A DNA stretch of 64,000 nt, from positions 1 to 64,000 of the forward strand of contig ML991873.1 of assembly GCA_010094025.1 (NCBI GenBank). Direction: 5' to 3'. The stretch comes from Viridothelium virens. Its lineage: Eukaryota > Ascomycota > Dothideomycetes > Trypetheliales > Trypetheliaceae. The translations under genes were made by a program, and so were the position numbers. Each line of letters starts with the position of its first letter. Position 1 is the first letter of the stretch. Below the pieces are notes generated by a model. The model did no database searches, was not told the origin of the DNA, and worked only from the letters and a program-made list of their open reading frames with translations. This document shows, piece by piece, positions 1-11,212 of the stretch.

Positions 1-87
1 GCATATTCCGAATTTTCTGGCTGTAGCAGCATAATCTTTCGCGCCTCGCGATTCCAAATCTGCAATCACCTCATCAATTGGAGCCAT
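1..87 (-). mobile_element. 5' end of a pogo/Fot1-type transposase gene (partial)
   Basis: Reading leftward from an ATG at 87, 29 codons stay open to the window edge. The peptide starts MAPIDEVIADLESRGAKDYA and continues with ATARKFGIC. This matches the start of fungal Tigger/Fot1/pogo transposases, whose N-terminal Psq-type helix-turn-helix typically begins MAPIDEAL... and contains a TARKYGV-like recognition helix. The DDE catalytic domain would lie outside the window, so intactness cannot be judged. No terminal inverted repeat was identified in the adjacent bases. A host Psq-domain protein is the alternative. Confidence 0.5.
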
Positions 88-1037
88 ATTAGTGGAGTTA
101 AAAATTATTGAAGTTGTGTGTGCGGTTCGAAAAATTGCCTGCAGAAGACGATAGCCTGCAGGAGGTGGGGCGGACGAATATCTCCAGTCATAACGTTTCC
201 GCAATCAAGCTCTCACATCCATCTCTGCAGTCAAGCCATTTTCGGCTCGAAGATAAAGTCGCTAAATTCTTTCACTAGCAGACACTCTATCTGCATTTGC
301 CGTATTGAAAGTGTAGTATTCTTTTTCTCTTTACAAAAAGTAAAAACTAAAAAAATAGGCCAGAAAGGCAAATGTGGATCCACGAGATCCATTTCGCCGT
401 GAGGAAGGTACATCATTTTCTTGACGAAATAAGCTTGAATTGTCTTGGCGGGATTCTCGCACTCAAGGATGGCTTCCCTGATCGAAATACAACTGAAACT
501 TGTTTCAAGAAATGTTGATGTTTCTCTTGTTTGTCCGTTGCTCTTTCCTTGTGGTACCCGTTCATCGTGACTTCTCTTTCCCGAAACTTGTTTGCTACCC
601 ACCCACTGATTTGCACTTCCAAGATTTTGCCCAATGACTTCGCAAATACGAAATCTCTAATAGATTTTCATATGGCCTTTGTTCATTGCTCCACCCAAAG
701 ACCATGCATGAAAAAGTTCTTGCTGCGCTATCTTCATAAATTACAACGGGCTAAGGCGAACGCTCTCAGGACGAAGAATGACCCAAGCGCAGTGAGCATC
801 TTAATCAGTTCGAGCACCAGGATTGCAATCATCCCTCTTTTTAACCTCATCGTTGTGACTTGACTAGTTGGAGTCCGGGTCACATATCGCGAAGGAAGAT
901 GTAGCAGCCTATTGTAGGCTCGAGCCCCTCGTGAACTTGACCTCATTCTCAGCATTCAGCAATTTGGCTTCGTGGGCAGTCTTCGGCTTCTACAGACTTT
1001 GCTGGTGAAGCACGCACTCCAAGTCAGTCACCGGAGA
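88..1037. other. No supportable gene; possible unresolved upstream exons
   Basis: Short open frames exist on both strands, but none matches a family I recognise and none starts with a convincing ATG. From about 938 to 1307 a plus-strand frame without ATG stays open and looks codon-like; it may be an exon of the gene that follows (see that entry). Confidence 0.3.
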
Positions 1038-2432
1038 ATGCAAAGGTTCAACTCCGTGTCGGAAAAGAATTTACCTTCAGCAACTTCAGGGGTTGGAAGA
1101 TCGCTGATCCTACAATTCCCTTTGCCGGAAAAGAGCTTGAGGGTTCTGCGATCGCTAAGGGCAAAATTGACTCCACTAAGCGTGGTACCGACAGTGAGGA
1201 TCTTGCTGAAAGAGCTGGACGAAGATATCCGGGATCTGGAAAAGCTGATACAAAGCAACAATCTCAAACAAAACCACACACGAGATCGAGCGAAATCACC
1301 AGTCTTTAGTCCTGTGCGTCTGCATGATATTACAACGTCCTCGAGTCGATCCTCAGGAGCCAGATCTGTACACGCAAGAGCCAGGCAAACTCGGGGTCGC
1401 TCGGAAGAGGAGCAAGCAGTACACGACATGTCCGGTGCCTTACCTGAGGGTGCTCAAGCCCCATTGCAGGACGACTCCCAGCTGGTTCGTGACATAGCTC
1501 CAATCGAACAGACACAGGGCCTTGGGTCACGCGGACATTTGATCGCTGCAGCTCACCAAAAAGACGAGAGACTCAGGCTGGGCCAGATTTGGCGCTGCGG
1601 TCCCCGAGCTTTCATCAATGATATTTTCCGTAGAGAGATCAGCCGAAGGTTGCAGGACGGCGAGGAGATTAGGCTACTAGACAAAGAAACTGTAGCTTTT
1701 CTTGAAGAGAAACTCAAGAATACAGCGTTACAAGACGGCGAAAGTAGAGTTGAAGATCGGGGAAGGAGACGTCACCGCGATGACATTTCGCAATCAAGAG
1801 AAATGCGACGAGCGCGTAGGAGAGGCAACGATTCGACCGGGTCCGAATCCGCGATGGGTCTCTCAGCACCGTCAACAAGCATGGCCTTGATCGAAAGACC
1901 GATTCCTGTGGAGTTCGCATCACATAGCCAGGCCTCAGGTTCCAATACTCACGACCAGTCTGATATCCGCTCGCACGATACTGAAGGAATGCTTGTCCGG
2001 TACGGTGACGAGCCCGTCGAGTCTCGAGATATCCGATATGGCTCCCGCACGTACCAAAATATTGATGCAGATGAGGGTCGTCCTCTACGCTCAGCCACGG
2101 TGATGAGAAGGGGTGATAGTCCGGACCACCTCAGCCACATGCGGGCTGTAGATGCAGTAGGACAGGGTCGTCACTCGCGCCCGCAGAGCGTAGCACCGAC
2201 GGGTGGAGCAAGGTCGACAGTTGCATCCACTAGGCATTTAGCGACGTGGACGGAGGCAGACGATAGCGGCATCAGTATCACAACCGGAGCAGATGATGAG
2301 CGGACAGAGCGAGGGAGCAGGTCAGTCCGGAGGAGCGAGCCGGACAGGGCAAGACACAGGAGGAAAGTGCGTGCCAAGGTGTCCGACTCAGAGCGGAGGA
2401 GGTTCTACCAACTCGGGAGAAGACGAGAATGA
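1038..2432 (+). CDS. Hypothetical basic, low-complexity protein
   Basis: A 464-residue open frame from the first ATG at 1038. I do not recognise the family. The middle holds a possibly folded segment (about residues 185-240, with GQIWRCGPRAFINDIFRREI and a following helical stretch). The C-terminal half is rich in Arg, Ser, Asp and Gly and looks disordered, ending in a basic tail. A second frame, open without an ATG from about 938 to a TAG near 1307, encodes a plausible segment containing EFTFSNFRGWKIADPTIPFA. The true gene may therefore begin in that frame and switch by splicing, which would replace the N-terminal part of the model given here. No membrane segment or signal peptide is seen. 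Confidence 0.35.
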   Translation: MQRFNSVSEKNLPSATSGVGRSLILQFPLPEKSLRVLRSLRAKLTPLSVVPTVRILLKELDEDIRDLEKLIQSNNLKQNHTRDRAKSPVFSPVRLHDITTSSSRSSGARSVHARARQTRGRSEEEQAVHDMSGALPEGAQAPLQDDSQLVRDIAPIEQTQGLGSRGHLIAAAHQKDERLRLGQIWRCGPRAFINDIFRREISRRLQDGEEIRLLDKETVAFLEEKLKNTALQDGESRVEDRGRRRHRDDISQSREMRRARRRGNDSTGSESAMGLSAPSTSMALIERPIPVEFASHSQASGSNTHDQSDIRSHDTEGMLVRYGDEPVESRDIRYGSRTYQNIDADEGRPLRSATVMRRGDSPDHLSHMRAVDAVGQGRHSRPQSVAPTGGARSTVASTRHLATWTEADDSGISITTGADDERTERGSRSVRRSEPDRARHRRKVRAKVSDSERRRFYQLGRRRE

Positions 2433-2682
2433 ATGTACGAAGGACCTCGAACCTTTAGGTTTCTTGTCAGCAATCTTAATGCAACGTAGCAATGTTATCT
2501 GGCGACTAGCCATGTAAGCAAGATTTGACAATTTCATCGTCCAAGCAAGACAGCCATGAGGTTCTTCAAGATACCAACGCCACAAACGCCAGTGAACGAT
2601 CCAGATTTCGCCATCGAATATCTGAATCTGGTTGACCCCCAATCCTCTAAGTCGCATGATTTCAATTCTCCAGCCGATTTTC

Positions 2683-4902
2683 TCAGTCATCAGCAAGCAC
2701 AGCTTCCATCATCAGCCCATCGGCCCTCAAGAATTCTGCATCCGCTCTCCAGCCCAAGGGGTACCTGCCACTCTCCGCTCTATCCTCCATCTCGACGTCT
2801 CCCTCAGTTTCCTCTTCCCCATCTGCCTTCGGCCCCTCCATCAACATCGCCTGCAAATTTCCCTCTTTAGCTACCACCGCCATCGCACAGGCATCGCACA
2901 ATAAGAGCCCGCAGCCCAGCTGCTCTCGCGCCTTCGGATGGATCAGTTCTCCAAACTCATTCCGCTCCTGAGACGTCACGCATTCGTAGAGCGCGACATT
3001 TGGGCAAACGTTGCACCACTGATACTTATCCGCATCCTGCCCGTCCCCCTCAGTCAGCGCTTCCATGGCCTCTAATGGATCGGCTAAGATGCCCTTCAGC
3101 GACTTAATCTCATGCTCCCCGCACGCGCATATCCTCACGCGCGCCATCGTGCACTTTAGACACATCCTCGTGGACTCCTTCCCTTCACCCCGGTGGCCAC
3201 CGCCGATCTCGTCGTAGCCTTTCCCGGGCACCCACTCCACGACGGTGACAGAGCGCATGCCATATCCGAGGATAGCGAAGCGGGTTGAGGCGGGCCCGCA
3301 GAAGTGGCAGGGGAGTTGAGGAGTGGTGAGGTGGTTGAAGGTGAGAGGATGAGCGAAGGCAGTGTTGATTTGGAAGGTGCCGTCGTCCGTTGTGGGGTCT
3401 GCGTCAGCTTGGAAAGTGGATGAGGAAGAGTGACTATTGATGGCTGGTGAGGGAGGGGAGGATTCGTCAGGAATGAGCGACCAATGGGGAATAGGGGCAC
3501 CAGGACGGAGGGCTTCGGTATTGGACAAGTGGAAAGAAGAGGAGGCCCCAGCAACGGAAGACTGCTGGGTACCGCTTTGTTTCGATGTTTCCAAAGCCTC
3601 GAAGGTACATTCTAGACCCGCGTCTTTGCAGGCTTTGCAGGGCAGATCATCTCTGCAGCGGAAAAGGCTGCAACGCTTTTTGTTGCTGCGGCAGAATGTA
3701 CACGCGACGAATCGTCGAGTTTTTTCCGGCCTTTTGGCACTCCAGTCGTAGTCTAGGTCAATTCGCAGGGGCGGATCGGTTGGATCATCGACTCGCGGGC
3801 CAGCGACGCAATGGTATCCCGCCTCAGAGCAGGTAACACATGGCACCCTATGCTCGTCTTCATCGTAGGGATTAAGATAATACGAACATTTGACTTTCTT
3901 CTTGCGGCAAGCTTCACAGCTTCGCTTCCATTTTGGTGGGGTTATGAGATCGCAGACTAGATCATCAGCCTTGCACAATTCGCATGGATACTGCCGAGGC
4001 TCTTTTAGCAGAGAGCAAGTATCTCCCAACTTATAGCAAGCCACGCAGCCGCGAGCGGCTGGATGTCCCGTGAGGTCTTCTTTGATCGGGCTCGCCTCCC
4101 GGAAAGGAAGTAACGATGGATCATCCTTATAGTGGCTTCGTAGCTTGTACGAACCGGATGTATTCAAGAATGTGGGCTTTTCCTCATCGCTGATACGGTC
4201 GGGATCGGGAAGAGCGAGATGATTCCATGACTCTTCTGGCCAATTGTCTTGGCCTCGGTATCTTCGAAGCTCTTTTTTGGCTCGGCTCGAAGGAAAAGCA
4301 AGACTTACAACATAGCTCTGCCCTTCTTGTCGAGCTACAAGAAGAGAGTTGATTTTCGCCCTCTTTTCAGGGCCTTCCTCGAGTGACTTGATTTCCTGAA
4401 ATACTTCCTCACGAACTCGCTTTCTTTTTACGACTTGTCTTTCTGGCACCTTGGCGTTTGGATCATAGTTGCCACTCTCGTCCTCGTCGTGCCATGTCGT
4501 CCATACGTTTTCGGGATCTTCGCGCGGGCCAGGACGAAGATCATAGACTCTGACAATGGGCTTTTCTGAACAATGCTCAACAAAATCTGTCGCATTATTC
4601 TCATTCTCGAAGTCTAGGAAAGCATCGAGCTCATCGTTGGAATAGAACTGTTGGGGAAGCGATTGATCATGCATGGTGTCATGGAAGTTCTCGACGGCAT
4701 ACGACTCGTTGGCCTTGGCGTGGGGCGTCTGCTTTCCGGACGCATCACTTGGCGGAGGGGTCTCATTCTGAAGAGGCTTCATCGTTAACGTCGTTCCATC
4801 TCTCATTTGCGGCAGATCCTCAGGGGCTATGCCTGATTCATCAGCAGGAACGTCAAGCGTAGGTGGATAATGCCGTCCTGTCGATTCCTCAGGGACATCC
4901 AT
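2683..4902 (-). CDS. Regulator-like protein with three tandem Zn2Cys6 clusters
   Basis: Single-exon gene of 739 residues from the ATG at 4902. It has an acidic, disordered N-terminal third and a basic patch (VVKRKRVREE, about residue 157). Three complete C-x2-C-x6-C-x(n)-C-x2-C-x6-C clusters follow at about residues 286-317, 329-365 and 401-432, with n = 10, 15 and 10. The second (CEACRKKKVKC) has the basic content expected for DNA contact; the first (CVACYKLGDTC) lacks it. A second Cys-rich region at about 531-671 has CHFC, CLKC, CACGEH, CNVC and CDAC pairs and looks like another zinc module. The usual fungal_trans regulatory domain was not seen. DNA binding is inferred from the clusters; a zinc-scaffold role is an alternative. 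Confidence 0.7.
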   Translation of the reverse strand: MDVPEESTGRHYPPTLDVPADESGIAPEDLPQMRDGTTLTMKPLQNETPPPSDASGKQTPHAKANESYAVENFHDTMHDQSLPQQFYSNDELDAFLDFENENNATDFVEHCSEKPIVRVYDLRPGPREDPENVWTTWHDEDESGNYDPNAKVPERQVVKRKRVREEVFQEIKSLEEGPEKRAKINSLLVARQEGQSYVVSLAFPSSRAKKELRRYRGQDNWPEESWNHLALPDPDRISDEEKPTFLNTSGSYKLRSHYKDDPSLLPFREASPIKEDLTGHPAARGCVACYKLGDTCSLLKEPRQYPCELCKADDLVCDLITPPKWKRSCEACRKKKVKCSYYLNPYDEDEHRVPCVTCSEAGYHCVAGPRVDDPTDPPLRIDLDYDWSAKRPEKTRRFVACTFCRSNKKRCSLFRCRDDLPCKACKDAGLECTFEALETSKQSGTQQSSVAGASSSFHLSNTEALRPGAPIPHWSLIPDESSPPSPAINSHSSSSTFQADADPTTDDGTFQINTAFAHPLTFNHLTTPQLPCHFCGPASTRFAILGYGMRSVTVVEWVPGKGYDEIGGGHRGEGKESTRMCLKCTMARVRICACGEHEIKSLKGILADPLEAMEALTEGDGQDADKYQWCNVCPNVALYECVTSQERNEFGELIHPKAREQLGCGLLLCDACAMAVVAKEGNLQAMLMEGPKADGEEETEGDVEMEDRAESGRYPLGWRADAEFLRADGLMMEAVLADD

Positions 4903-6366
4903 GGTTGGTTTAGTTAGAGGTAATCTTAGCAACAAGAGAGGCAAATATGAAATGCGTCAAGCGTCAGAAAGGAGTGGATGCAGTTGTGAGAGTTGCATGC
5001 GACACGCGTACTAAAATACGTGAGGTATATCCCAGTTCGAAGTGGCCTTGTGTAAGAGTCACGGTGAGGAAGTAGGTATGGCACTTGCTAATATGATGTG
5101 TCGGATGTGGGTTCTTTTGTTGTGATCTGCACTAGATCATCTTCATCAAGTGAGCTAGTGGAGTGTACTCATAGTCTGGCAAGAACTTCCAAGAGTGATG
5201 AGAGAGAGTAGAAAACAGGGTGAAGTTTTTTCGTAAAGTAATGTAAGTGATGAAAGGTAGTATCGTACGAGTTGAGATCTAAGTTAATAGCTCTGAAAGC
5301 GTCAAGAAGCGACGTTGAAATGTGACGTTCTCGACGTTTTTGATGAGTGGGGAAGTACTGAAGTAGGAAGTTAAGAAAAGATTGTAGGCGGTAGAGGACG
5401 TGGACGTTAAGGACTGAATGTTGTGTTGGTGTGTGGGACATTCATCGCAGTGCAGGGGTCACCTGGGTTCAACCTTGATGCAGAGTTCGAGTAAAAAGAT
5501 GTCGACTCGAGTTGATGTTCCGGAGTTTATTAGACCGCGCAATGCGCCAAAGTTTCCTCTTTTTTTTCTGATCCTTTCCTCTTTTTCTTCTTTTTTCCTT
5601 TTCTTCTCCAAAGAGGAGATACTCAATCGTAAGAACGGTGATTGGGCAAAATGAATAAAAAGGAGTGAAAGAGAGGGAGCTTGTTAGCGAGCATTTTGCT
5701 TGTACTTAATCCCAAGCATCAGTCCTCTCCGTAGCCGAATGATTGGTCAGACAAAGCGACGCAATGAGCTACAGAGGTGATGTATTTATTGAGCAACCTG
5801 ATAGATTGAGAAACAGGAAACGAACACCAATGCGTGGAGGTTTTCTTCTCTCACTCAAACTCAATCATAGTGTCAGAAGCTGGATCCCCACCATCCAAAA
5901 AGGGCGTGGCCAGCTTTTTTATCCAGCGCATATCTCTGAGACTTAAGTAACGCGATCCAGCAAGGGATAATTTTTAAACCCCAAGCATACTATTGTAACG
6001 AAGAGCGGAATATCGAAAATGGAATGCATAGTCAACTGGGATGAGTCTATCTTCATAAACTATCCAGTGAAAAATTCGGAGTGGCAGCCGTAAAGATGAT
6101 GTTTAGACGTCTGATATTGAGATGTTCACTTTGATATTGCTCAAAGTTCTTGAGAGGTGTTGCCGGTCGTTGAAGGATGGTTGTTTTCTACTAGGGAAAT
6201 CCTCGGCTCGGACTTCCTCGACAACCTTTTCACACCCCACGCCAATTTTGCGGGCCTCATGCTCAACCTTACGAGCCGGCCTCCAGCCTCAACCCGCACC
6301 GATTCCAGTGTCATCCAGCGACGAAAACACCATGGCGTTCTCGGCTTGGAAATATAGCACACGAGG
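4903..6366. other. Intergenic region, no supported gene
   Basis: The stretch separates divergently oriented genes, so it should hold both promoters. A 90-codon ATG frame on the minus strand (5441-5172) lacks recognisable features and contains almost no glycine. It could be a uORF or chance. Confidence 0.4.
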
Positions 6367-7542
6367 ATGAGGCTTTTCCTTATCCGTCATGGCGAGACTG
6401 TCGACAACATCGCGCAATTATAGTAAGTTCAAGGCCAACACAATCTCTGCAGATATGCATTGCTGAGCAAGTTCAGTGCTGGGACCCGTGACTCTGAACT
6501 CACAAATCACGGCGTTCTACAAGCTACAAAATTGGGTCAATCTTTCCAAGTGTCTGGAATACGTATTACACACCTCTTTTCCTCGCCCCTTAAGCGAGCT
6601 GTGAAAACGGCAAAGCTGGTGCAAGATGCTCAAAGTAGTTTCTTTCCTGATGCGACAGCAGTCCCAGCGCTAGACTCGTCTGGTTCGGCAAGAAACGACA
6701 CTTTCAAACTCGAAATCGTTCGGTGTCAAGCGTTGATTGAACAAGACTTCGGCTTCTACGAAGGCAAACCTTTTTACGAGCGACCTCGCGGGGAAAATTT
6801 AACGGGGAAACAAGCACATCAAAGGAATCATGAAAATGAGCCGGGATTCGTGCCTCCGGAAAGCAAGGAGTCTATGGCGAGACGTGGGGATAGCTTTCTA
6901 GATGAACATCTTTTGCCGCTCTTGCATGACGAACATCTCGAGATTGAGCCTGTTGTGGCTGTCGTCTCCCATGGCATACTCCTCTCGAGTCTTTGGAAGT
7001 GTTTTCTCCGACGCCTACCAGCAAGGAGCGTCGGCTTCGCACCTACCGCTGTTGCTTCGCAGTCCTTTACCGACCTCGAACACCTTGGTGGATGGTCCAA
7101 CACAGGATACCTCGAGCTCAGGCTCAGCAAATATAAGACTGACGCAATCAACAAAAAAGGGTCAGAGGATCTACCTGCCTCTTCCACCTCCACAGAATGT
7201 GGACCAGATCTTAGTCAGAGAGGGATGCCTTCTCAGCCCGATCACAAGGCTGTTGGAGATAGCACTGCGGTTGCTGAACCTGTCGGACTGAGCGTTGGTG
7301 CTGAGGTTCAACAGGCTGAATTAGTAGCTGGATCATCTCTGCAACCTGGGATTTCTGAATCCTTCTCTCTCGCACATGAACCCATCAAATTGATTCGAGA
7401 ATGGACGACGACAATCATGACTGTCAATGAAAAGTCACATCTGAGAGGCCTGAAGCGTACTGGCGGTGGCGTTGGTAGTGCAAAGTTCGAAGAGGGCCAG
7501 AAGACTTTGGAGACCTTTTTCAAACGCAGGAAAGTTGGATGA
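6367..7542 (+). CDS. Histidine phosphatase (phosphoglycerate-mutase-like) family protein
   Basis: Two exons (6367-6422, 6477-7542) joined by a 54-nt GT-AG intron give 373 residues. Exon 1 encodes MRLFLIRHGETVDN, so the catalytic RHG histidine (His8) lies upstream of the first ATG of the long frame, and splicing is needed to include it. The junction restores Y-AGTRDSELTNHG. The second catalytic histidine is in VVSHG (about residue 184), with SSPLKRAVKTA as the usual phosphate-pocket segment and an acid residue in EQDFGFYEG. The C-terminal 130 residues are low complexity and end in a basic FKRRKV tail. The branch places it with fungal phosphatases acting on small phosphoesters; substrate unknown. 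Confidence 0.85.
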
Positions 7543-9057
7543 GCTGAATATTTCTGCATGCATCGTATACTTGAGTATCGTGTGATAGAAATCTTAATAA
7601 ATTGGTAAGCTATCACCTTCCCTTCCGCTCACAGGTTCGCTCTTTTATGATGAGAAAAAATTCTTTCACAGACCTGTTCCGAAAGTTACATGTGGATATT
7701 GAATTGTCCAACTGCTGTCTGATCTAGAGTATTGTCTGCCTATTATTATTGTTCTCTTGTTTTGAGAGTTTCAAGTGACTGATGCTTGTAAATCAATAGG
7801 TCTTTTTTATGATATGGTTAAGGGACCGAGTTGAGCTGCTCTTCTGTTAGACTCCATCATGCAGGTTCAAGAAAGTCGAAGCATCTTCGCTTGGTAGGTC
7901 GCTCGGGACGAGACCATGAGTTCTTTCGGTTATTGCTCAGGAGTCTTGGTCACGGCAGTGAACATGCCCTGCAGTATTCACTATCCTGCATTTCAATTGG
8001 TCCTTATGCGATTTCGAGATGTGAATTTGGAGGAAGCCAGTAAATACAGTTGACTGCGATAGGTGCAATCCATACAGTTGCTAGTCGGTTCGAACTGCTC
8101 AACAGTATTCATGAGGAAGCGATTCCCGGAGGACGAGCAAACCTTGATCTCGGAAAGAGCCCGAGATCTCGCTCAAGCTAAGGCTAAAAAAAGTTACGAT
8201 TCTGAAAGGGACATAATGGTCTGAATTGTACTGCGAGATGTCGATAAGTATGGCGGATAAATCCATGATGGAGCCACCATAGCAGATATTTTGTAGTGGG
8301 GTTTCTTGCACTTCCCGGTTCATAGCCAGTGAAGTCAGGGTGCACGAGTTTTGAGCCTAATCTGGAAGCCAAATTCATCTTTGTCGTACTCCGTACTCCG
8401 TACTCCGTACTTCATCGGAATAATTATAGTTGTATTTGGGAACGTGCAGATGTCTTTCCCCGAGCACCCGACAGCAGGAATAACCGTTGTGGACTAAACA
8501 TGGAGTTGCTGGAATTTGACCAATGAGAGTACGTGAAAGTCACGTGGGCGGCACCCAGCCACACCACGAATCCCTGTCTAGCGCGGTGACCTCATCCATC
8601 TGCACACCAAACCTCCCAACCTCCTGTTTCTCATCGCGAAACCAAGGAAAACAACACGCCCAAAACAGGTTTGCGAACGTTACACGCGGAAAATTTCTAG
8701 TGCCTCGTAGACGTAGCGGCAAGAGGATAGAGACTACGGAGTGAACTCCTGGTAAATTAAAATCTGCGCTACTTGACGCGTAAATGGGTGAATATTCCAG
8801 GAAATTGGTGTTGTTTGCTGACCAGCCTCCAAAATAAATACCTGCCACATGTATTCACTTTCATCTATAATTTATGCTGCCGCCTTCTAAACATGAATAT
8901 CGCGCTTCTTTCTTTTTTCAAGTTCATCTTTCATATTCTCACGATCTAAGACTCCGACACCTTCGCGCGAACTTTTCGTACTCTGTTGCGACGGCACTTT
9001 ACTAACTCGATAGCATCGCGAAAATCTAATTTGCCACCCTTGAGAATACAAAGAATC
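7543..9057. other. Intergenic region with a short tandem repeat
   Basis: No gene is supported. It contains a 7-bp tandem repeat at 8385-8411 (separate entry) and a TCACGTGG E-box-like site near 8537. The right end must hold the promoter of the GPI-protein gene. Confidence 0.4.
8385..8411. repeat. 7-bp tandem repeat (CGTACTC), about 3.9 copies
   Basis: Three perfect CGTACTC units followed by a six-base partial copy. Related TACGGAGTAC strings occur singly near 16650 and 52777. It looks like a simple-sequence tract with no evident function. Confidence 0.85.
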
Positions 9058-10457
9058 ATGAAGTCAACTACAATTGCCTTCTTGGCCCTGCCTTCCATTG
9101 TACTGTCCCAAAGCTCAAGTTCGAGTATGTTATTTAGTAGATTCATTGTATCAGCACTCCCCCTGACCCCAACTTAGCACTTCTCCAAACTGCTTCCACT
9201 CTTGCAACGGCCAGCTATTTATCTGAGCTGTCATCGTATGCGAGCGCAATATCCAATGCTCCACCTGGTTAGCATGATGCTCACGGTATCTCCGACTCAT
9301 GTTCATCGGCTAACAAAAACTCAGGCGCAACGCTCACAACTTCGGACATTCCCATCGTCATTCCCGTTGCTCAATCCTCAATGACAGTACCAAGCGAGGG
9401 TGCGTCGGGCTTGGCCACGGCGACCACCAATGCGCTATCTGTCCTCAGTAGCGCACTGTCTTCCCATTCTACCGAAGATGTAACGTCGTACAGCAGCTTT
9501 GCATCCTCAATCGGTAGCAATGTCGCTAGCATCCTCTCCAACTCACCCACGATGACCGTGAATCCCGCGCCAGCCAGCAACTCCGCGTCGTCCGTCTCTC
9601 CAGCATTCACCTCGGCAGTCACTCAGGTTCCCCCGGTTTTATCTGTCCCCAACCCTTCCGTCTCCGTTGCAAGCGCTCCCAGCACTACCGAGGCGTCCTT
9701 CTCCACGAGTACTACCAACGCGCTTTCAGTCCTCAGCAGCGCCTACACCACCGCATCGAGCTCCTTCTCCCCGAGCTTCGTGCCCATCCCAGTCACCAGC
9801 GGCACCAGCACCGGCTGGTCCCTCTCTCCAATCCCCACTGCCTCCGCCAGCGCAGAATCCACCGGCAGTTCCATCGCCTCGGAAAGTGGCTCGACAGCCA
9901 TCTCCTCTGCGCCCAGCGGAAGCTCCACCTTGACCATCATCCCCGCCCCCACCAGTCTCATCTCTTCCGCCGTCTCTTCCGCCTCGAGCGCCGAGTCCTC
10001 CGTCTCCGCCTCCGCCTCCTCCGCCGCTTCCGCCGCCACTAGCTCCGTCCTTGCCTCACCCTCTAGCGTCATCTCTTCTGTCGTCTCCTCTCTCTCTAGC
10101 GACGTCTCCTCAGCTACCAGCACTGCCTCTTCCGCTGCTTCCGCCGCGGCGTCCTCGGCGTCGAGTGCGGCGTCAAGCGGTATTACCGTTGGAGGCAGCT
10201 CGACTTTCGCAACCGCGATGTCTTCCGGCGCGGCGCCCTCGGGGTCGAGTGGGGAGAGTAGCTTGATGACTGCGACGGGCGGGCCGACTGGGAGTAGTAT
10301 GACCCTTGTGACGCCGACTGGGCCGAGCTCTACGCAGGGTCCGACGGCTGCGACGACGACGGCGGCGCCGGTGGCGAGTGGGGCTGCGGCGAGGGAGAGG
10401 AACTTAAGTGTGTTCAATGGAGTGACGGCGCTGATCGTTGCTGCTTTGATGCTATGA
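9058..10457 (+). CDS. GPI-anchored Ser/Ala-rich cell-surface protein
   Basis: Three exons (9058-9124, 9178-9267, 9325-10457) give 429 residues. Both introns (53 and 57 nt) have GT-AG ends and good branch sites (CTGAC, CTAAC). The protein starts with a signal peptide (MKSTTIAFLALPSIVLSQ). A short ordered N-terminal part follows (LLQTASTLATASYLSELSSYA). The phrase TTNALSVLSSA occurs twice, at about residues 125 and 220. The rest is dominated by Ser, Ala, Thr and Val, a likely O-mannosylated stalk. The C terminus has a small-residue cleavage region and a hydrophobic tail (NGVTALIVAALML), typical of GPI attachment. Role in wall structure or surface properties is inferred. Confidence 0.8.
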
Positions 10458-11212
10458 TGGGAAGACCTAATATGAGGTCGATGCGAGGGTGGAAGGCGTT
10501 ACTATGTGTTGATTGATACCCGTTGCTCCTGGCGGCTTCATGAATTTGCTTTAAATCTTCATGTGTATATGGTTTTTCATTTGCTGACTTTTTTTTTGTG
10601 CAAAAGGAGGCGAGCCTTTGCTTTCGATTTTTATCCGAAGCGTGGAGTATGGGACCAGTGAGCTCGACGCAGGCACGAAGATAAAGCGAACGACGCAGTG
10701 GGAGTCCTCACACGGACGTTGCTGATGATGCTGTAAACAATATTAATGTATAGTCTGCTTATATATAAGCATATGCCAAACGTTCTCGAGATAAACACAA
10801 CGGTGTCAAAAATACATCCCGTACAATTGACAGACCAGTCAAGTAATTTCCAGTGCCCTCAGGCTTCACATCTCAGCTGGCTCCTGACGCATCAACTCTC
10901 ACTATAACTTCCGCTAAGGGCGTGAAATGTCATTGTAAACATCTCCCTTCCTGCTTCTCTGGCCCTCTTACTTTTTGTTCTTCCGCCTCGGCCCATCACA
11001 GTCCTCAATGCCTTACCGGCTTACTTCAAGAGCCTCTAATCGAAGTCTTCCCTATGCGTTGCATGGCTACTCGCGAGATTTGCGATGGCACTTGTTGTGA
11101 CATGAAAAGATCGCCTCTGACGTCGCGATTTCATTCATCAGCTAAGCAGGTATACTGTGATACAACGATCTGAAACACAAACTATGCAATCGCGTTTGGC
11201 TAGGAAGAAAAT
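10458..11212. other. Intergenic region between convergent genes
   Basis: Contains 3' UTR-like sequence with T-rich and TATATA runs near 10580 and 10760. No gene is supported. Confidence 0.4.

Noticed and set aside
5172-5441. 90-codon ATG frame on the minus strand upstream of the triple-zinc-cluster gene
   Set aside because: Unusual composition with almost no glycine, no recognisable motif, and location in a likely 5' leader; chance frame or uORF.
8075-8105. GGTTCGAA-containing string resembling a tRNA B box
   Set aside because: No T-arm pairing, no A box at the right distance and no cloverleaf could be built.
9743-10417. 224-codon minus-strand frame antisense to the GPI-protein gene
   Set aside because: A shadow produced by the GC-rich Ser/Ala codons of the real plus-strand gene; its Glu/Ala-rich sequence mirrors them.
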